Origin: Isoetes taiwanensis
Lineage: Eukaryota > Streptophyta > Lycopodiopsida > Isoetales > Isoetaceae
Length of the DNA: 64,000 nt
Assembly: GCA_021234155.1 (NCBI GenBank)
Contig: JAJEKV010000022.1
Span: 2,356,728 to 2,420,727 of the forward strand
Reading direction: 5' to 3'
Position numbers and translations under genes: made by a program. The stretch's first letter is position 1, and every line of letters begins with the position of its first letter. Of this stretch, positions 11,319 to 22,051 are shown piece by piece. The notes beneath the pieces were generated by a model. That model searched no databases, was not told the origin of the DNA, and saw nothing but the letters and a program-made list of their open reading frames with translations.

Positions 11319-12085
11319 GCAGCAGCCAAAAGCATCGCTTTTGAGTTTCTTGGAAAAAACTTTGGCGTAGACACTGTTAGTCCAATTTCACAAGTCCATA
11401 GCTGAGATCTTTTGACTTAATATAAAACCTCCTTTGCCATGAGTTGGGCAAATTTCTTGTAAATATTAAGTTACAACCATGCTCTCTTTGTAAAACAAAA
11501 TGCCTGAAATTTGATAATATAGGTTCTAAAGTATACCAATTCCCGGCGAGGGTTTTATTTTAGGTGTGACTGCTAGTACAACAAAAAACATGCTCCAATA
11601 CTTTGGACCCCTTTTTTTTTGTGAAACAACAGGGGATAAAATAGAGTTTTAGAATTGGGATATTTTGACAATCCCATTCAAAAATTGTAATTCATACCTT
11701 GTTATCCTCTGCTGCTCATACCCCGTCTCTTAATATCCTTATTTGTCCATAATCCCCTATTTCCTCATTTGTAAGATAATAATTTGTTACATTGGTGTCA
11801 CAATCCCTTACTAAAAAGCTGTAACTCATACCTTGTTATCCTCATGGGGATTCGCCTTGAAATCCTAAAGAAACCATCTGAGTTATACTATATATATGGA
11901 TTTCTTTTTTATCTTTTCCATACGAATATGTATGGAAAGGTAAGGTTATCGATCTGGTCGAGGCTGATAACCAAAAATGCGGGACTGAGGCTGTACATCC
12001 GAGGCTACTATAATATTTGGTCCATCCATATTACTCCTTTTGAGGCACATGCATTCTGGGGGTGTGGACAATGGCAATATGGCCT
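11319..12085. other. No recognised gene
   Basis: AT-rich. A 21-base phrase (TAAYTCATACCTTGTTATCC and one base more) occurs twice, near 11690 and 11822. Nothing else is supported. Confidence 0.4.
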
Positions 12086-12760
12086 TTTTCAATTTGGCCA
12101 TTTAGTTTCGTAATCATTGCCCCTTGCTTTGCTACCTGTAGGCAAGTCCTTTTTTATCAAAGCAACCAAAAGCTCTTCTGCACATTTGAAAGGATCAAAT
12201 AAAGCCAAAGAAAACTTTTGTATAGAAGTTTCTCTATCACAAACAATAGTAACTATGTGAGCAAAGTTGGCATATCTATCCATCCATGTGGCATATGAAG
12301 ACTTGTCAGCTTCTATTCCCCCAAGATAATACTATGCCTCAATAGGTATTGGGGCAAGCAAGTTAAAGGAATAGAGCTTCCATAGTTTGTTATCTTTCTC
12401 CCCGGCCCATTGCTCAACTAGCCTTCTTGGCACAAGTGAGGTAGAGAATCTTTTAAAGAACAAAAGAGGGTTACTTTGCTTTTGAAGCTGTTCTTCAGCA
12501 TATTCGTTAAAAATTGCATTTGCTTCATCATCCAATCTAATCCCTTTCAATCTGGGGTTTGACCCATCAGGTGCAATATTGGAAGTTCTCTCATTACACC
12601 TTAGCATAGGATACACTTCTCCATTGGCAAGTTTGAGATCTTTAAACTGTTCTAGTACCTGCTTACACATTTTCAAATCTAACACCGCTCGCGGCGGCGC
12701 CGCCTGGCGGTTTACCAGCCGGAAACCCCGTAATTCAATGTAAGCCGACGTTTGGTGCAA
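12086..12760 (-). pseudogene. Unrecognised broken ORF
   Basis: Reading leftward, a 142-codon ORF (from 12760) ends at a TAG near 12332. The same frame then resumes at once (YYLGGIEADKSSYATWMDRY) and continues to about 12089. Together this is about 220 residues with one stop. Charged, soluble-looking sequence (LKMCKQVLEQFKDLKLANGE, ERTSNIAPDGSNPRLKGIR). I know no family for it; it may be a host gene fragment or part of an element. The N-terminal 30 residues run into GC-rich sequence and are doubtful. Confidence 0.4.
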
Positions 12761-13511
12761 ATTCCAGTCTTATTTTTCTGAGTTGATTCTAAGGTTTTTG
12801 TGTCGATTCTTACAAGCAGGGAGGGTTTGAGGGATGGCAAGGTTTCTTGGGATTGCCTGTTTCTTACGAATTTGAAGAACAAATCTTCTGTTCCTTTGTT
12901 TGCGGGTTCTGCAACAACAGAAATTAAACAAAGTATATAAATGCTCTGAATGTCTCAGATTTATCCATGCAAGAACTTACCTATTCAACATGGCACTTTG
13001 TCTGAATGGGAATCCGCTACTGAGTGATGGGAATCCACACTCTATTTGGCTGGCCGACTCAGATTGGGGTTGCTGGCCGACTCAGAGATTGCGGCTTCAA
13101 CCCCTGCTAATACAATCCGTGAAGCTATGGAAGCTCTTGCTATGGAGAAGATGCAAAGGAAGCAATTCCGATAGCAAATCTTGTAAAGCTCAACAATTTG
13201 GGGGGTACCATTGCTACATGCGACTTCGATATGTGGAAGCCCTGGGAAATTCTTGATAAATTGACGCCCTGGGACATTCATGACAAATTGACGCGCGCGC
13301 TCAATGATAGTCAGTGTATACTCAATGATACTCAGTATATTCAGTGATATCAGTGTATACTCATTGATACTAAATTGATGCGCATGCTCGATGATACTAA
13401 TGGTTCTATCTCTTATGTCCTCATGCATGGTGCCAATGTGACATGACTCAAAATACTATCCATCTATCTATCTAATGTACACAAATATTTTTGTTGCGCT
13501 ATAGGCATTTA
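12761..13511. other. No recognised gene
   Basis: Contains short direct repeats: CCCTGGGA twice near 13240-13275 and TCAATGATACTCAGT-like phrases at 13300-13400. A (CTAT)n stretch lies near 13460. ORFs here are short and unsupported. Confidence 0.4.
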
Positions 13512-14116
13512 TACATAATAATCCACTTTGTGATCAAATAATCCTTCTTATGTAATGGAGTGTCCGAATTCTGTTCTCACTTATTTTCTTCCTTGAAACT
13601 ATGAAAACATAACACGTGTGCACTCATTGATTGCAGAGCATTTATGGCGGCCATTAATAAAAAACATTCCGTGAGTCGTGATGTTGGTTTTGATGCTGAC
13701 CCAACTGGATTATCAGAGATGGTTTGCTAAAATTGCTCTTATGTTGAAGCAGGCTTGTCCTGTTAGGCAACATTAGCAGTGACAACTCTAGATTTAGAAT
13801 AAAGTGATGCCTGAGACAATCCACAGAGGTCTGGGATAAGCGGGGGATAATAGCTGAAATTCGGATTAAAACAGAGCGCAGGAGCAAAAAATGACAGAGA
13901 TTACAGAGTTTGGATTCAAATCTGGCGTGAAACAGAGGGTGAAACTCTTATGAAGCTCAAATTCGGCAACAAGCAGAGATTTGACACAGAGATTTGGATC
14001 AACTCCGGCAATACGAAGATATTTCGATCAAACAGAGCTCGAATTCAGGTAGAATAAAGGACAATCGCTCTGTTCTGCCCCTGTTTTCGATGAATCATTT
14101 TTTGGCTTCTTAATCG
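13512..14116. repeat. Dispersed repeat, copy 2 (long form)
   Basis: Same family as 4551-4963 with high identity on both sides of a 190-bp segment (about 13680-13870) absent from copy 1. The segment has no obvious terminal repeats, so a deletion in copy 1 is as likely as an insertion here. Confidence 0.8.
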
Positions 14117-15580
14117 CCGACAATGCTTTAGAGCAGTAACACAGATATGAAGTTTATGCTAGTAAGAAATAAGTAGATTCGTGGTATTTTTTTCAATAAC
14201 ACCATACAACCTATATAAGGGATCATTATATATGTCATTTCTCACATTTTCAACTAATTTAAAGGCTTATTTGGAGAAAGGTAGTGTCTCTTTCTATGAA
14301 CCAAAAAAACATACATGAAATGTCATATGGTCTATTTACATATTGTCATGGCTAAACTTTACAACATCCACTTGAATTCATCAATAAACATCATTAACTA
14401 TAATCATTGTGGAGTTTTGAACCTATATCTGTGGAGTTGACTCAAGTTTTTATGCTCTAATATGTTAATCCTACTACTGTATATCATGTTTGAATTCCAA
14501 AAATTGCATAGTTACACCTTAATTACACTATATGTGATTTGATAAGAGTTATGTTCTATGTAGATATAAGTAGAATGCATCATATATTACCCTCATGGTA
14601 TTATAGATGTTTGTTATTGGAGCGTTTTAACATATATTTTTGTCCAGAATTTTGTATAGTAGTTTTTTTTAATAAATATTGAGGTTAACATGTCTTATGA
14701 AGACTCCAAAAAATCATGAAACCTACCAACTCATGGCCACAAGAATTAAGCCAAAACTTGTTATAATAAGAGAGAAATAATTCTTGAACCTCAAGCAGCT
14801 TTTTTAATCAAAATAGGGTTTCACGGCTTCGACTGATGTCAAATGATAGCAAGAAAACACGGAGATATAAAACTCAATGTGTTCTATAATAAAAAGGCAA
14901 ATACCTCCAACTTTAGCAAGGTTTAAGTCGCTTTATGCTAGAAATATCGAAAAAGGCAGTTCTGGACTGGCGCAAAAACTGCCAAATTCTCTAATGTTTG
15001 AGCAATCACTACAAGGTATAGATGACCCCATCGGTCTTGAAATTGTCAAAGTTCATTAAGAAACAAGTGAAGACTCAAATGGTGGTGAAATTGTCAAATG
15101 GTGGTATTACATGGGTTTAAGTGGCAGAGGTCATGTGGGCCAGTTCTGGTCCATGGATCAGGAATGGTCCAGAGACAGGTCTAGTGTTAAGGTACAATAG
15201 CCTTCCAAACTGTACACTAAATATTTCAAATCTAACCAGTTTACTCCCAATACTATTTGATCCACCATGAGGCTAAAAGAGAATATAACCCCATCTGCCT
15301 CCATTTCCATAGCGATTTAGTATTTTGTAAAGATATTGGAGTTCATATATCCCAAAGCAAACAACTGAGACAAGCAAATCACTTATTTAACTATTATAAA
15401 TAAGTTGTAGAAAAAATATAATTGAATAATTTTTTGAAGAGTTTGTTTAGCAATAATAGTTTATCAATAGCTTAACATTAGATTAAATTGCAACAAACAA
15501 AAATGTCTCCACAAGCAATTGACAATGTATTTAAAAACAAATATGAAATTAATAAGTACTAATGTACAGGAAATGGCATT
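14117..15580. other. No recognised gene
   Basis: Very AT-rich, with stops in all frames and no repeats that I can pair. Confidence 0.45.
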
Positions 15581-15662
15581 TGGAATGCCATTCCCTGTTT
15601 ATCCGGTGGTTGCTGCGACCGGCGATAGCCATGAGCAGCCCACTGGATAAACAGGGAATGGC
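15581..15662. repeat. Palindromic hairpin element
   Basis: GCCATTCCCTGTTTATCC at 15587-15604 is mirrored by GGATAAACAGGGAATGGC at 15645-15662, with the pairing extended by GTGG/CCAC. A smaller palindrome AATGGCATT-TGG-AATGCCATT overlaps its left end. Similar GGAATGCCAT-bearing palindromes occur at 24838-24953. Confidence 0.75.
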
Positions 15663-15779
15663 AGACCAAACCATTCCCCTGCAATATAGAACTTGGGGAG
15701 GATTTTTTTTTATTTTCTTTTTATTTTTATCAGAGACTCGGCTGTGTTTGAGAAGTTTTAGTAGCAAAATATAGGATCC

Positions 15780-16080
15780 ATCCAGAACAAATGAAAACAA
15801 AACAGAGGTTTAGGATCCGCCAAAAAAATCTCAGAGGTCAGATCCGACATACTTTACCTAAGCTTAGAGCTCATCGCACCTGGAAGACCTTAAAACATAG
15901 AGCTCCGACACCATGAAACAAAACTCAGAGCTCTGGTAGCTGTCAAGAACAAAACTCACTTGCGAAGAACGAAGCTCAGAGCTTATGCTGCGAAATCTAA
16001 GAAAACTGGTTTTCATTCTCGAGCTCAAAGCTTAGCTGTGAAATCTAACGAAAATTGCCAGAGAAAATTTAGAGCTCCGA
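15780..16080. repeat. Cluster of AGAGCTC motifs
   Basis: AGAGCTC/AGAGCTY occurs about every 40-70 bases (for example near 15867, 15898, 15927, 15978, 16071), often beside AAGCTT or CTCAGAG. It looks like a decayed short tandem repeat; no function is assigned. Confidence 0.45.
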
Positions 16081-16095
16081 GCAGCTGCGGCAGTA

Positions 16096-16543
16096 GGGGA
16101 GGGTGCCCATAAACTGCCCACTTAAGCGAAAAAACTTTATTATGATGATTTTTTTTTTTTAATCTCTTATTTTGAAATAAAATTATGAAATTTCAAAGTT
16201 TAGCTTTCAATTGATATGAAGCATGAGTCGTTTCGACAAACTGGAAGAATGCTATAAAGATTTTAAGTTGTATGGTAATTTTGACACCAATAGACCCCAA
16301 ATGCCCTTCAGTGGACCACCAAAAAGCCCTCCAATGGACCACTAAATACTCACAATTGACCTTCATTGGACCACAAGTGCCCATCAATAGACCATGCATT
16401 TAACTCAATTTTTAATAGTTCTTAAGGTGGGCTATTAAAAGTCAAAGGTGGGCTATTAAAGTGCGAAAGCGAGCTATGAAAGGGTAAAAAATGGGCTATT
16501 AAGGGGCAAAAAGTGGGCTATTGAAGGGGAGGGCACCCTCCCC
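16096..16543. mobile_element. MITE with 13-bp TIRs and TA target duplication
   Basis: GGGGAGGGTGCCC (16096-16108) and its exact inverse GGGCACCCTCCCC (16531-16543) bound 448 bp, and each end is flanked by TA (16094-16095, 16544-16545). No coding capacity. The right part is a short tandem repeat of GGGCTATTAA-like units. TA duplication suits Tc1/mariner-type mobilisation, but a 2-bp TSD is weak evidence alone. Confidence 0.6.
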
Positions 16544-16588
16544 TAAACCCTAAGAAAAACCTAATGTAAAACCTGCGATGCAGGTCGA

Positions 16589-16660
16589 GCGGAATGGGAT
16601 AACCCTATTTCCATTCCGCAGTGGAGGGAAGTGCCATGTGGCAACATGAGAATGCACGCC
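16589..16660 (+). repeat. Terminal-type repeat, copy 1 (GCGGAATGG hairpin plus GCCAYGTGGC)
   Basis: GCGGAATGG and CCATTCCGC form a short hairpin, followed about 15 bases on by TGCCATGTGGCAACATGAG. The same arrangement occurs at 22052-22120 (+) and, inverted, at 24018-24086 (-). Confidence 0.6.
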
Positions 16661-17740
16661 ATAAAAAAATGCCAACCCAAGTTGTATATTGTACAGACAG
16701 TTGCCCTTTGAGAAGATACGAACCTTGCTATTATGAAATTATTGTCATGTTGCATGATTCGTAATAAATGGGAATAAAGCGCCTCATTTTGGCCAACATA
16801 GTTGGCAAACCTGTCAATTGTCGGCTCAATCGTCAATTCTGCCATACCCTTAAGGATATTCTCAACATGTTGCATATTGAGCATGTTCTTAGACACCGAG
16901 TTGTTGGTGGCCATAGAGGAATCTTATAGTTGTTTGAGTTTGAGAGGTGAAAAAGTGACACATACTTGAGGAAGTAGAGTTTTATGATTTGCCCTACAAC
17001 AGCCAAAAGCTTTTAGGGATAAATTGCAGTTATTTTTTCCGACGTCTTGCTGGACCACAATCGGGGTATATGAAATCAAAGATCCACTCGGATGGTTTTG
17101 GATTTCGCCACATGCATGTTGCACAACCTAAAAATGCCAGATGAATATTCATGCTCCATTCTCATGTTTTGCAAAAGTCGAACAGTCGTGCAGATCGGTT
17201 CACTATCAAGTATGGCATTTTCCAAGACATAAAGAATGAAGATGGAGAACATTCAAAGCTTAGTGGTGCCATCGACAGACTAGAAAAGAGGTAATAAAGG
17301 CATTGTCAGCTTTACGTGTGTTCAACCATTTTTAGCATAAAATATAGCTTGCTTTCTCAGTCCGAGACTACTTTCAGCAGAAAGAGGTTTGTATTGATAT
17401 TTGCCCATTCGATACTTAGTAAAAGTTCTACTTGTAATAGCTTGTGCCCACTTCTACTTGTTCTAGCTTGTGCACAGTGGGCAGAGTAAAACTTCTCTGT
17501 GTCATAGAGTGTGAACCTTGGCAGTACTTATCTGTTTAGCTTTGGAGAAAATAAAACTACACTAGACATTCTACTGGAACTTCAAAAGTTTTATCCTACA
17601 GTAACTTATTTCTGAATGCTTGAAGTTTGAATCAATTAATAGGAGAAAGTGAAGGAGAGGAAGTTTCCTGCATGATCATGTATGGACTTGTGCATTTGAA
17701 AAGGGGCTGAAACAAAGGAGCCATCAGATACAAAAGAAAT
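16661..17740. other. No confirmed gene; unrecognised minus-strand ORFs
   Basis: Two minus-strand ORFs in the same frame (17124-16924 and 16914-16561) are separated by a single TAA. They include the phrases IDRFANYVGQNEALYSHLL and IIARFVSSQRATVCTIYN. They look protein-like but match no family I know, and the lower end runs into the repeat at 16589. From 17150 to 17740 lies the upstream region of the PLAC8 gene; no clear TATA box was chosen. Confidence 0.35.
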
Positions 17741-18472
17741 ATGGAAAAGATAGGAGCTCCTCCTCTAAATCTCCAACATATTATCCAAAATGCTGCCTCT
17801 GCTCCCTCTCTAGGTGTATGGACAACTGGATTATTGGGATGTTTTGAAGATTTGGGACCATGTAAGTTCCATGTCTATCTCTTTTAAGTGAAACATTGTA
17901 AATATCTTCTTCCTATGAACCTGAACGGATTCATTTCATTTCATTTCATTTCGTTTCAGGTTTTATGGCATTTCTTCTTCCTTGTATCCCTGTGGGACAG
18001 ATTGCACATATAGTAGATGGAGGCGAGTCATGTAAGTAATCTGCTAGCTGTAACCTGGGATTCAATGTGCTTCCTAGTAAATCCAATACAATTTATTTTG
18101 TTGTAGCTTGCTGGTTAGCTGGATGCCTGTTATGTGTCCTCAGCTTCACGGGCTTTCCTTGTGTTTACACAAGTATATTCAGAAGCTTGCTTAGGCAGAA
18201 ATATGGCTTGCCTGAAGAGCCATGTAATGACTGTTGTGTGGATTGGTTATGTCCTCCCTGTTCCATTGCTCAACAGTATCGTGAGCTTCAAAACAGAGGC
18301 ATTCAGCCATCCCTTGGTGAGTTAACAATCTTTTTCTTCTTTTGTGCATTTCCTTCCTTTTGACTTTGTATTGAGGGATTCTACACTCATGTGGTTAATT
18401 GCTTTGTTAGGCTTTGAGGCAGTGAAGCACATATACGACCAGCCCCCTCCAGTCCAAAAGATGCATCCCTAA
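17741..18472 (+). CDS. PLAC8-domain (PCR/cell-number-regulator type) protein, four exons
   Basis: Exons 17741-17861, 17960-18031, 18107-18316 and 18411-18472 splice into a 154-codon ORF. All introns are GT-AG, short (98, 75, 94 bp) and phase 1. The protein has the family landmarks in order: W-TTGLLGCFED (residues 27-37), CIPVGQIAHIVDGG (about 49-62), a hydrophobic segment (CWLAGCLLCVLSFTGFPCVY), and CNDCCVDWLCPPCSIAQQYR (about 104-123). The Cys-rich block usually reads CC...C..C/CPC. Known members are small plasma-membrane proteins linked to cadmium/zinc tolerance or organ-size control; this copy's substrate is unknown. Length fits the family (about 150 aa). It is the only complete host gene in the window. 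The start is the first in-frame ATG, followed by MEKIGAPPLN. Confidence 0.88.
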
Positions 18473-19164
18473 TTATATTTTGCAAATTGATAGCCTGGAA
18501 TTTTTATGTGTTATTAGGTTGCCCATCAAAGCTAATAAGTTTTTATGCGTGAGTTTAATTTGTTTCTCCCATTTGAAAAAGAGCAATGCATGTCCCGAAC
18601 CTTTGCAAACAAATCTGCCATAGTGATGCATCTCAGAAATGAAAGCAAGCAACTGTGGATATGAAAGCTTTCCGACTGCCTAAAAAAATGTTGTGCAAGC
18701 AGTGCCGCTCCTGCAATCAGGACCAGATATTCTAAAGCTAACAAAACAATCTGCATTTAGTCCGGCCTCAAACAAGAAGGCCACCACAAAAATGAAGGCC
18801 GCTGCTTCATGCCATTGTCAATTCCTTCAAGCAGACTTTACGCTTGCTTCAATCCAGCCAGCAAGCACGGAAACAACAGAATTCTTAAGTTGCTTCAATC
18901 CAGCCAGCAAGGAAGGAAAAACCAGAACTTTTAAGTACCGAGAGCAGATGTGAGAGATTTCGCCAATAGCAACTCCGTGCAAATTCATCGGTTCTCAAAA
19001 CTGTCATATAACTTTTATAGAGCCCATTTGTTAGGACCTCAAGGCCCATCTACTTTAGGGGATTTCAGCAAATTCACCTTGCCATGTGGCAAGGCAAGAT
19101 CATCAGAAAACAGATTCCCATTTATGAGTTTTCTGAATTTGTTCTACGAGGTAAGGAGGAGCAC
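18473..19164. other. 3' flank of the PLAC8 gene; no further gene recognised
   Basis: Contains short repeats such as TTCAATCCAGCCAGCAAG (twice, near 18850 and 18896). Short ORFs only. Confidence 0.4.
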
Positions 19165-19358
19165 AAAATTACCATTAATATTAGCACAATCCTTTCTTTG
19201 TATTTTTCGACAAAATTACCATTAACATTAACACAATCCTTTCTTTGTATTTTTCGGGCTTCTATGCCTCTTTTGTGGTCCTATAGCCAATTTGGTTTCA
19301 TGGACGCTAAAAATTTGGGTCCTATAGCCAATTTGGTTTTCATGGACGCTAAAAACTT
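19165..19358. repeat. Two adjacent tandem duplications
   Basis: A 47-bp unit (AAAATTACCATTAAYATTA...) occurs twice from 19165, then a 41-bp unit (GGTCCTATAGCCAATTTGG...) twice from 19277. Copies differ by one to three bases. Confidence 0.85.
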
Positions 19359-19454
19359 TATCCTACACGGTCATCTTGTTCTTTTTGCTTGGTCTATTTT
19401 CAAGTGCTAGGTTCCCAACAGTAGGTTGCAACGAGAATGGTAGAGTGGGTTGCT

Positions 19455-19564
19455 ATGGGGAGGTTAACCCTCCCCTCAAGAAAATTACGGCAAATAACCC
19501 TCGAGGCCGGGAGGCCGAGAGGGTTGTTGCCGTAATTTTCGAGAGGGGAGGGTTGACCTCCCTT
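19455..19564. repeat. Long hairpin (46-48 bp arms)
   Basis: The left arm 19457-19502 (GGGGAGGTTAACCCTCCCCT start) is mirrored by 19517-19564 (ending GGGAGGGTTGACCTCCC), with a short loop that is itself GGCC-rich and palindromic. Arms differ by a few bases. It resembles a foldback MITE without coding sequence; no TSD was found. Confidence 0.8.
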
Positions 19565-20839
19565 AAACCGCAGTCCGAGCAAGTTCTGACATCTTTTGTT
19601 CTTCTGTATGTGTTACCAGTTCGATGTTCCATTCTTCTCTATATGCTTCTTTTTGGTTTCATGCAAGCGTGTGGTTCCTAGGTGGGTTTCGGCTCCTTAG
19701 CATCCTGTTTGGATTCAAGCTTAAGGATATGATTTTGAAATTCTCGAGGAAAAGTGATCCAGATCTATAAAAATAAACAAGCAGCGCTCGAATGCCATGT
19801 TTCCTTTTGCCGAGCTTTTGCCGAGCAAATGGTTACTGTATAGTTTAATCCTTGCGAGCGCTTGGTTATGGCCATGACCGACGGAAAGAAAGCACTCGCC
19901 CTTCTCAACTGCTTTGCTTTCTCAAGAAAGAAAGGAGCGCTTTGTTGATCTCTGTAAGAAAAATAAATGGAAGATATCTTGCATCTGCACCAAACAACTG
20001 CAGATTGGAGCCACGGATTCGTGTGGGATCTATCTTTATCCGGTTCGACTCTTTTTTCTGTGGGTTCTACTATAGAATGAGCCGCCACATATATTGCCAC
20101 TGAATCACAAAGGAAGAATCAAGGGCGCCGGATCTGTGCAAAGATCCAAGCATTTCTAGTTCTTGGAGCAAATGGCTCTGGTATTTTGAAGTTCTTGGAG
20201 CATTTCTGGTTCTGGTATTTTGCGAATTTCTTCTCAAGCCTCACAGAGCAAATGGCCGGAACATAGATATAATAAAGCAGGAATGATATATACTGGAATA
20301 GAGCTTGAAACAGAGCTTTGTCGGAACAGATTTTGCGACTGTATCTTGAATTGAAAAGAATATTCGCGAGATTATTACAATAATCAGTGGAATATTCTAC
20401 AAAAATGAATATTCGGATGATTATGGGAAATAACCATAGCTTGATCCAAGGGTGGGGAATGGTCAGATCGATAGAACTTGCAAGGACTGCGGTTTAAGGG
20501 AAAGATCTCGAGATGAAAGCCTCTGGTTTGCTTATATGGCAAAGCTCCAAAAACTAGGTTTTGTCGTCACCCTTTACTCACTCCACCATTGCTCAAATTA
20601 TATTAAAGGGACAATTTCAAGACCTTATTATGAAGATTATATTTTGAAGAGAAAAAAGCATAAAGCTAAAACAATGATTGGACTTCTATTATGTTATGGT
20701 GATTGGAAAAATCCTAAATACCCTTGATTTAATACATATGGGAGCACGTGGCATGAACATCCCCAAAAACATATGAAAACCTTTAAGGAACAATGTTGGG
20801 GGCGAACGTAGAGGCGTCATGTCGGGCGGTTGCTCTGAC
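19565..20839. other. No recognised gene
   Basis: Short ORFs only. The AGTTCTTGGAGCA phrase recurs near 20155 and 20190. Confidence 0.4.
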
Positions 20840-21045
20840 AATGGGGATGGCACCAACAATGGACCATGATGGGCTGTTTGGTGGCCCCCAAGCTTACCGA
20901 CAGAATGTAGCAAGCATCAATGGTGGCATCAGGCCGAGCAACTGCAGGCAATAGCGATGGCATCAACGATGGACCATGGTGGGTTGTTTCTTGGCCCTAA
21001 GCTTGCTGACAGAATGCAATGGGTATCAAGAGTGGCATTGGGCAC
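20840..21045. repeat. Tandem duplication, period about 110 bp
   Basis: GATGGCAYCAACRATGGACC and the following GGGYTGTTT...GGCCC...AAGCTT occur at 20840-20949 and again from 20950, about 80% alike by eye. Confidence 0.8.
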
Positions 21046-21067
21046 AAAGGCCCCAATTTTGGAGATA

Positions 21068-21090
21068 AAAAAAAAAAAAAAAAAAAAAAA
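21068..21090. repeat. Poly(A) tract
   Basis: About 23 consecutive A, preceded by the duplicated unit and followed by CAATTGTATTCAATTGTATA. It could be a retroposon tail, but I could not find a matching TSD. Confidence 0.7.
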
Positions 21091-21307
21091 CAATTGTATT
21101 CAATTGTATATTTCCTTACAGGTGGCTTCCATGAGCCTTGATGCATTCAATTGTAGGTCCCTTTAAGATGGCTTCCATGAATTCCGCAGGTTGTGATCAT
21201 GGTTAGCAACACATTTGAATAAGTTAATCCCCCTCAAACACTGTTGGACAATAAACCTGGCATACATGAGGTCATGGGTTCGAGATTTGGCCAATGTACA
21301 CGTGATG

Positions 21308-21425
21308 TTGTGTGAATTGTATTTGATATTATCAATGAAATATGTCGTTTGATTGAACAAATTTTCTTGTGTGAATTGTATTTGATATTAAGAATGAAAT
21401 ATGTCATTTGATTAAAAAATGTTTT
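21308..21425. repeat. Tandem duplication, 59-bp period
   Basis: TTGTGTGAATTGTATTTGAT with its downstream ATGAAATATGTCRTTTGATT occurs at 21308 and 21367. A GGTCATGGGTTCGAGATTTG stretch just before (21270-21292) resembles a Pol III B box, as in tRNA-derived SINEs, but no complete SINE could be drawn. Confidence 0.7.
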
Positions 21426-22051
21426 TTTGCTAGAAGCGTTAGGAAGGAAGGATCTGACAATGAAACTACTATGGATAGACTGGTAGCTTGAGTAGTAGAC
21501 CCTTACGCATTAGACTTTATTTTGTAACAAATTTATATCCTTGGCTTTTCTCCAATCAACGCTCAACTATTAGATTGCCTTGTTGTTTGGAGATTAAGCA
21601 TATCCCTCTAGATATGCTAGTACATGAATTGAAAGTGGTCACACATCACCATAACTATGTTTGAACTTAAGTGGCATCCTTTGGGGTATACATGGAGATT
21701 TATAGAACATTGTATAGATGCCATTCCCCTCCAAAACAGAAATAGGAGAGCAGTTCTGGTTTTGATGATTTTGCATCAGATTTGGCGAAGAAAATTACAC
21801 GCAGACTCTTCTTGCAAAGATTTGATGCTTTGAAAAGTTGTGTTTGCTCGAAGACATGTGAAATCTTGCTCGAAAACCTATGAAGATTTGATCTTGTGTG
21901 AAGTTGTGTGAAGCTGTGAACCCGTGAGAAGCTCTATTTGTAACATTCAAACTGGCTTTCAGTGCTTGCTCGAAGAAATCGTCTGCAGGTACCTGGCGAA
22001 CTTTGTAAAAAGATTAAGAACCGTATAAATTGACCTGGAGAGTAAGTAACG
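21426..22051. other. No recognised gene
   Basis: Nothing supported beyond short ORFs. Confidence 0.4.

Noticed and set aside
21068-21090. Retroposon tail
   Set aside because: A 23-base A run, but no duplicated flank or recognisable upstream body could be found.
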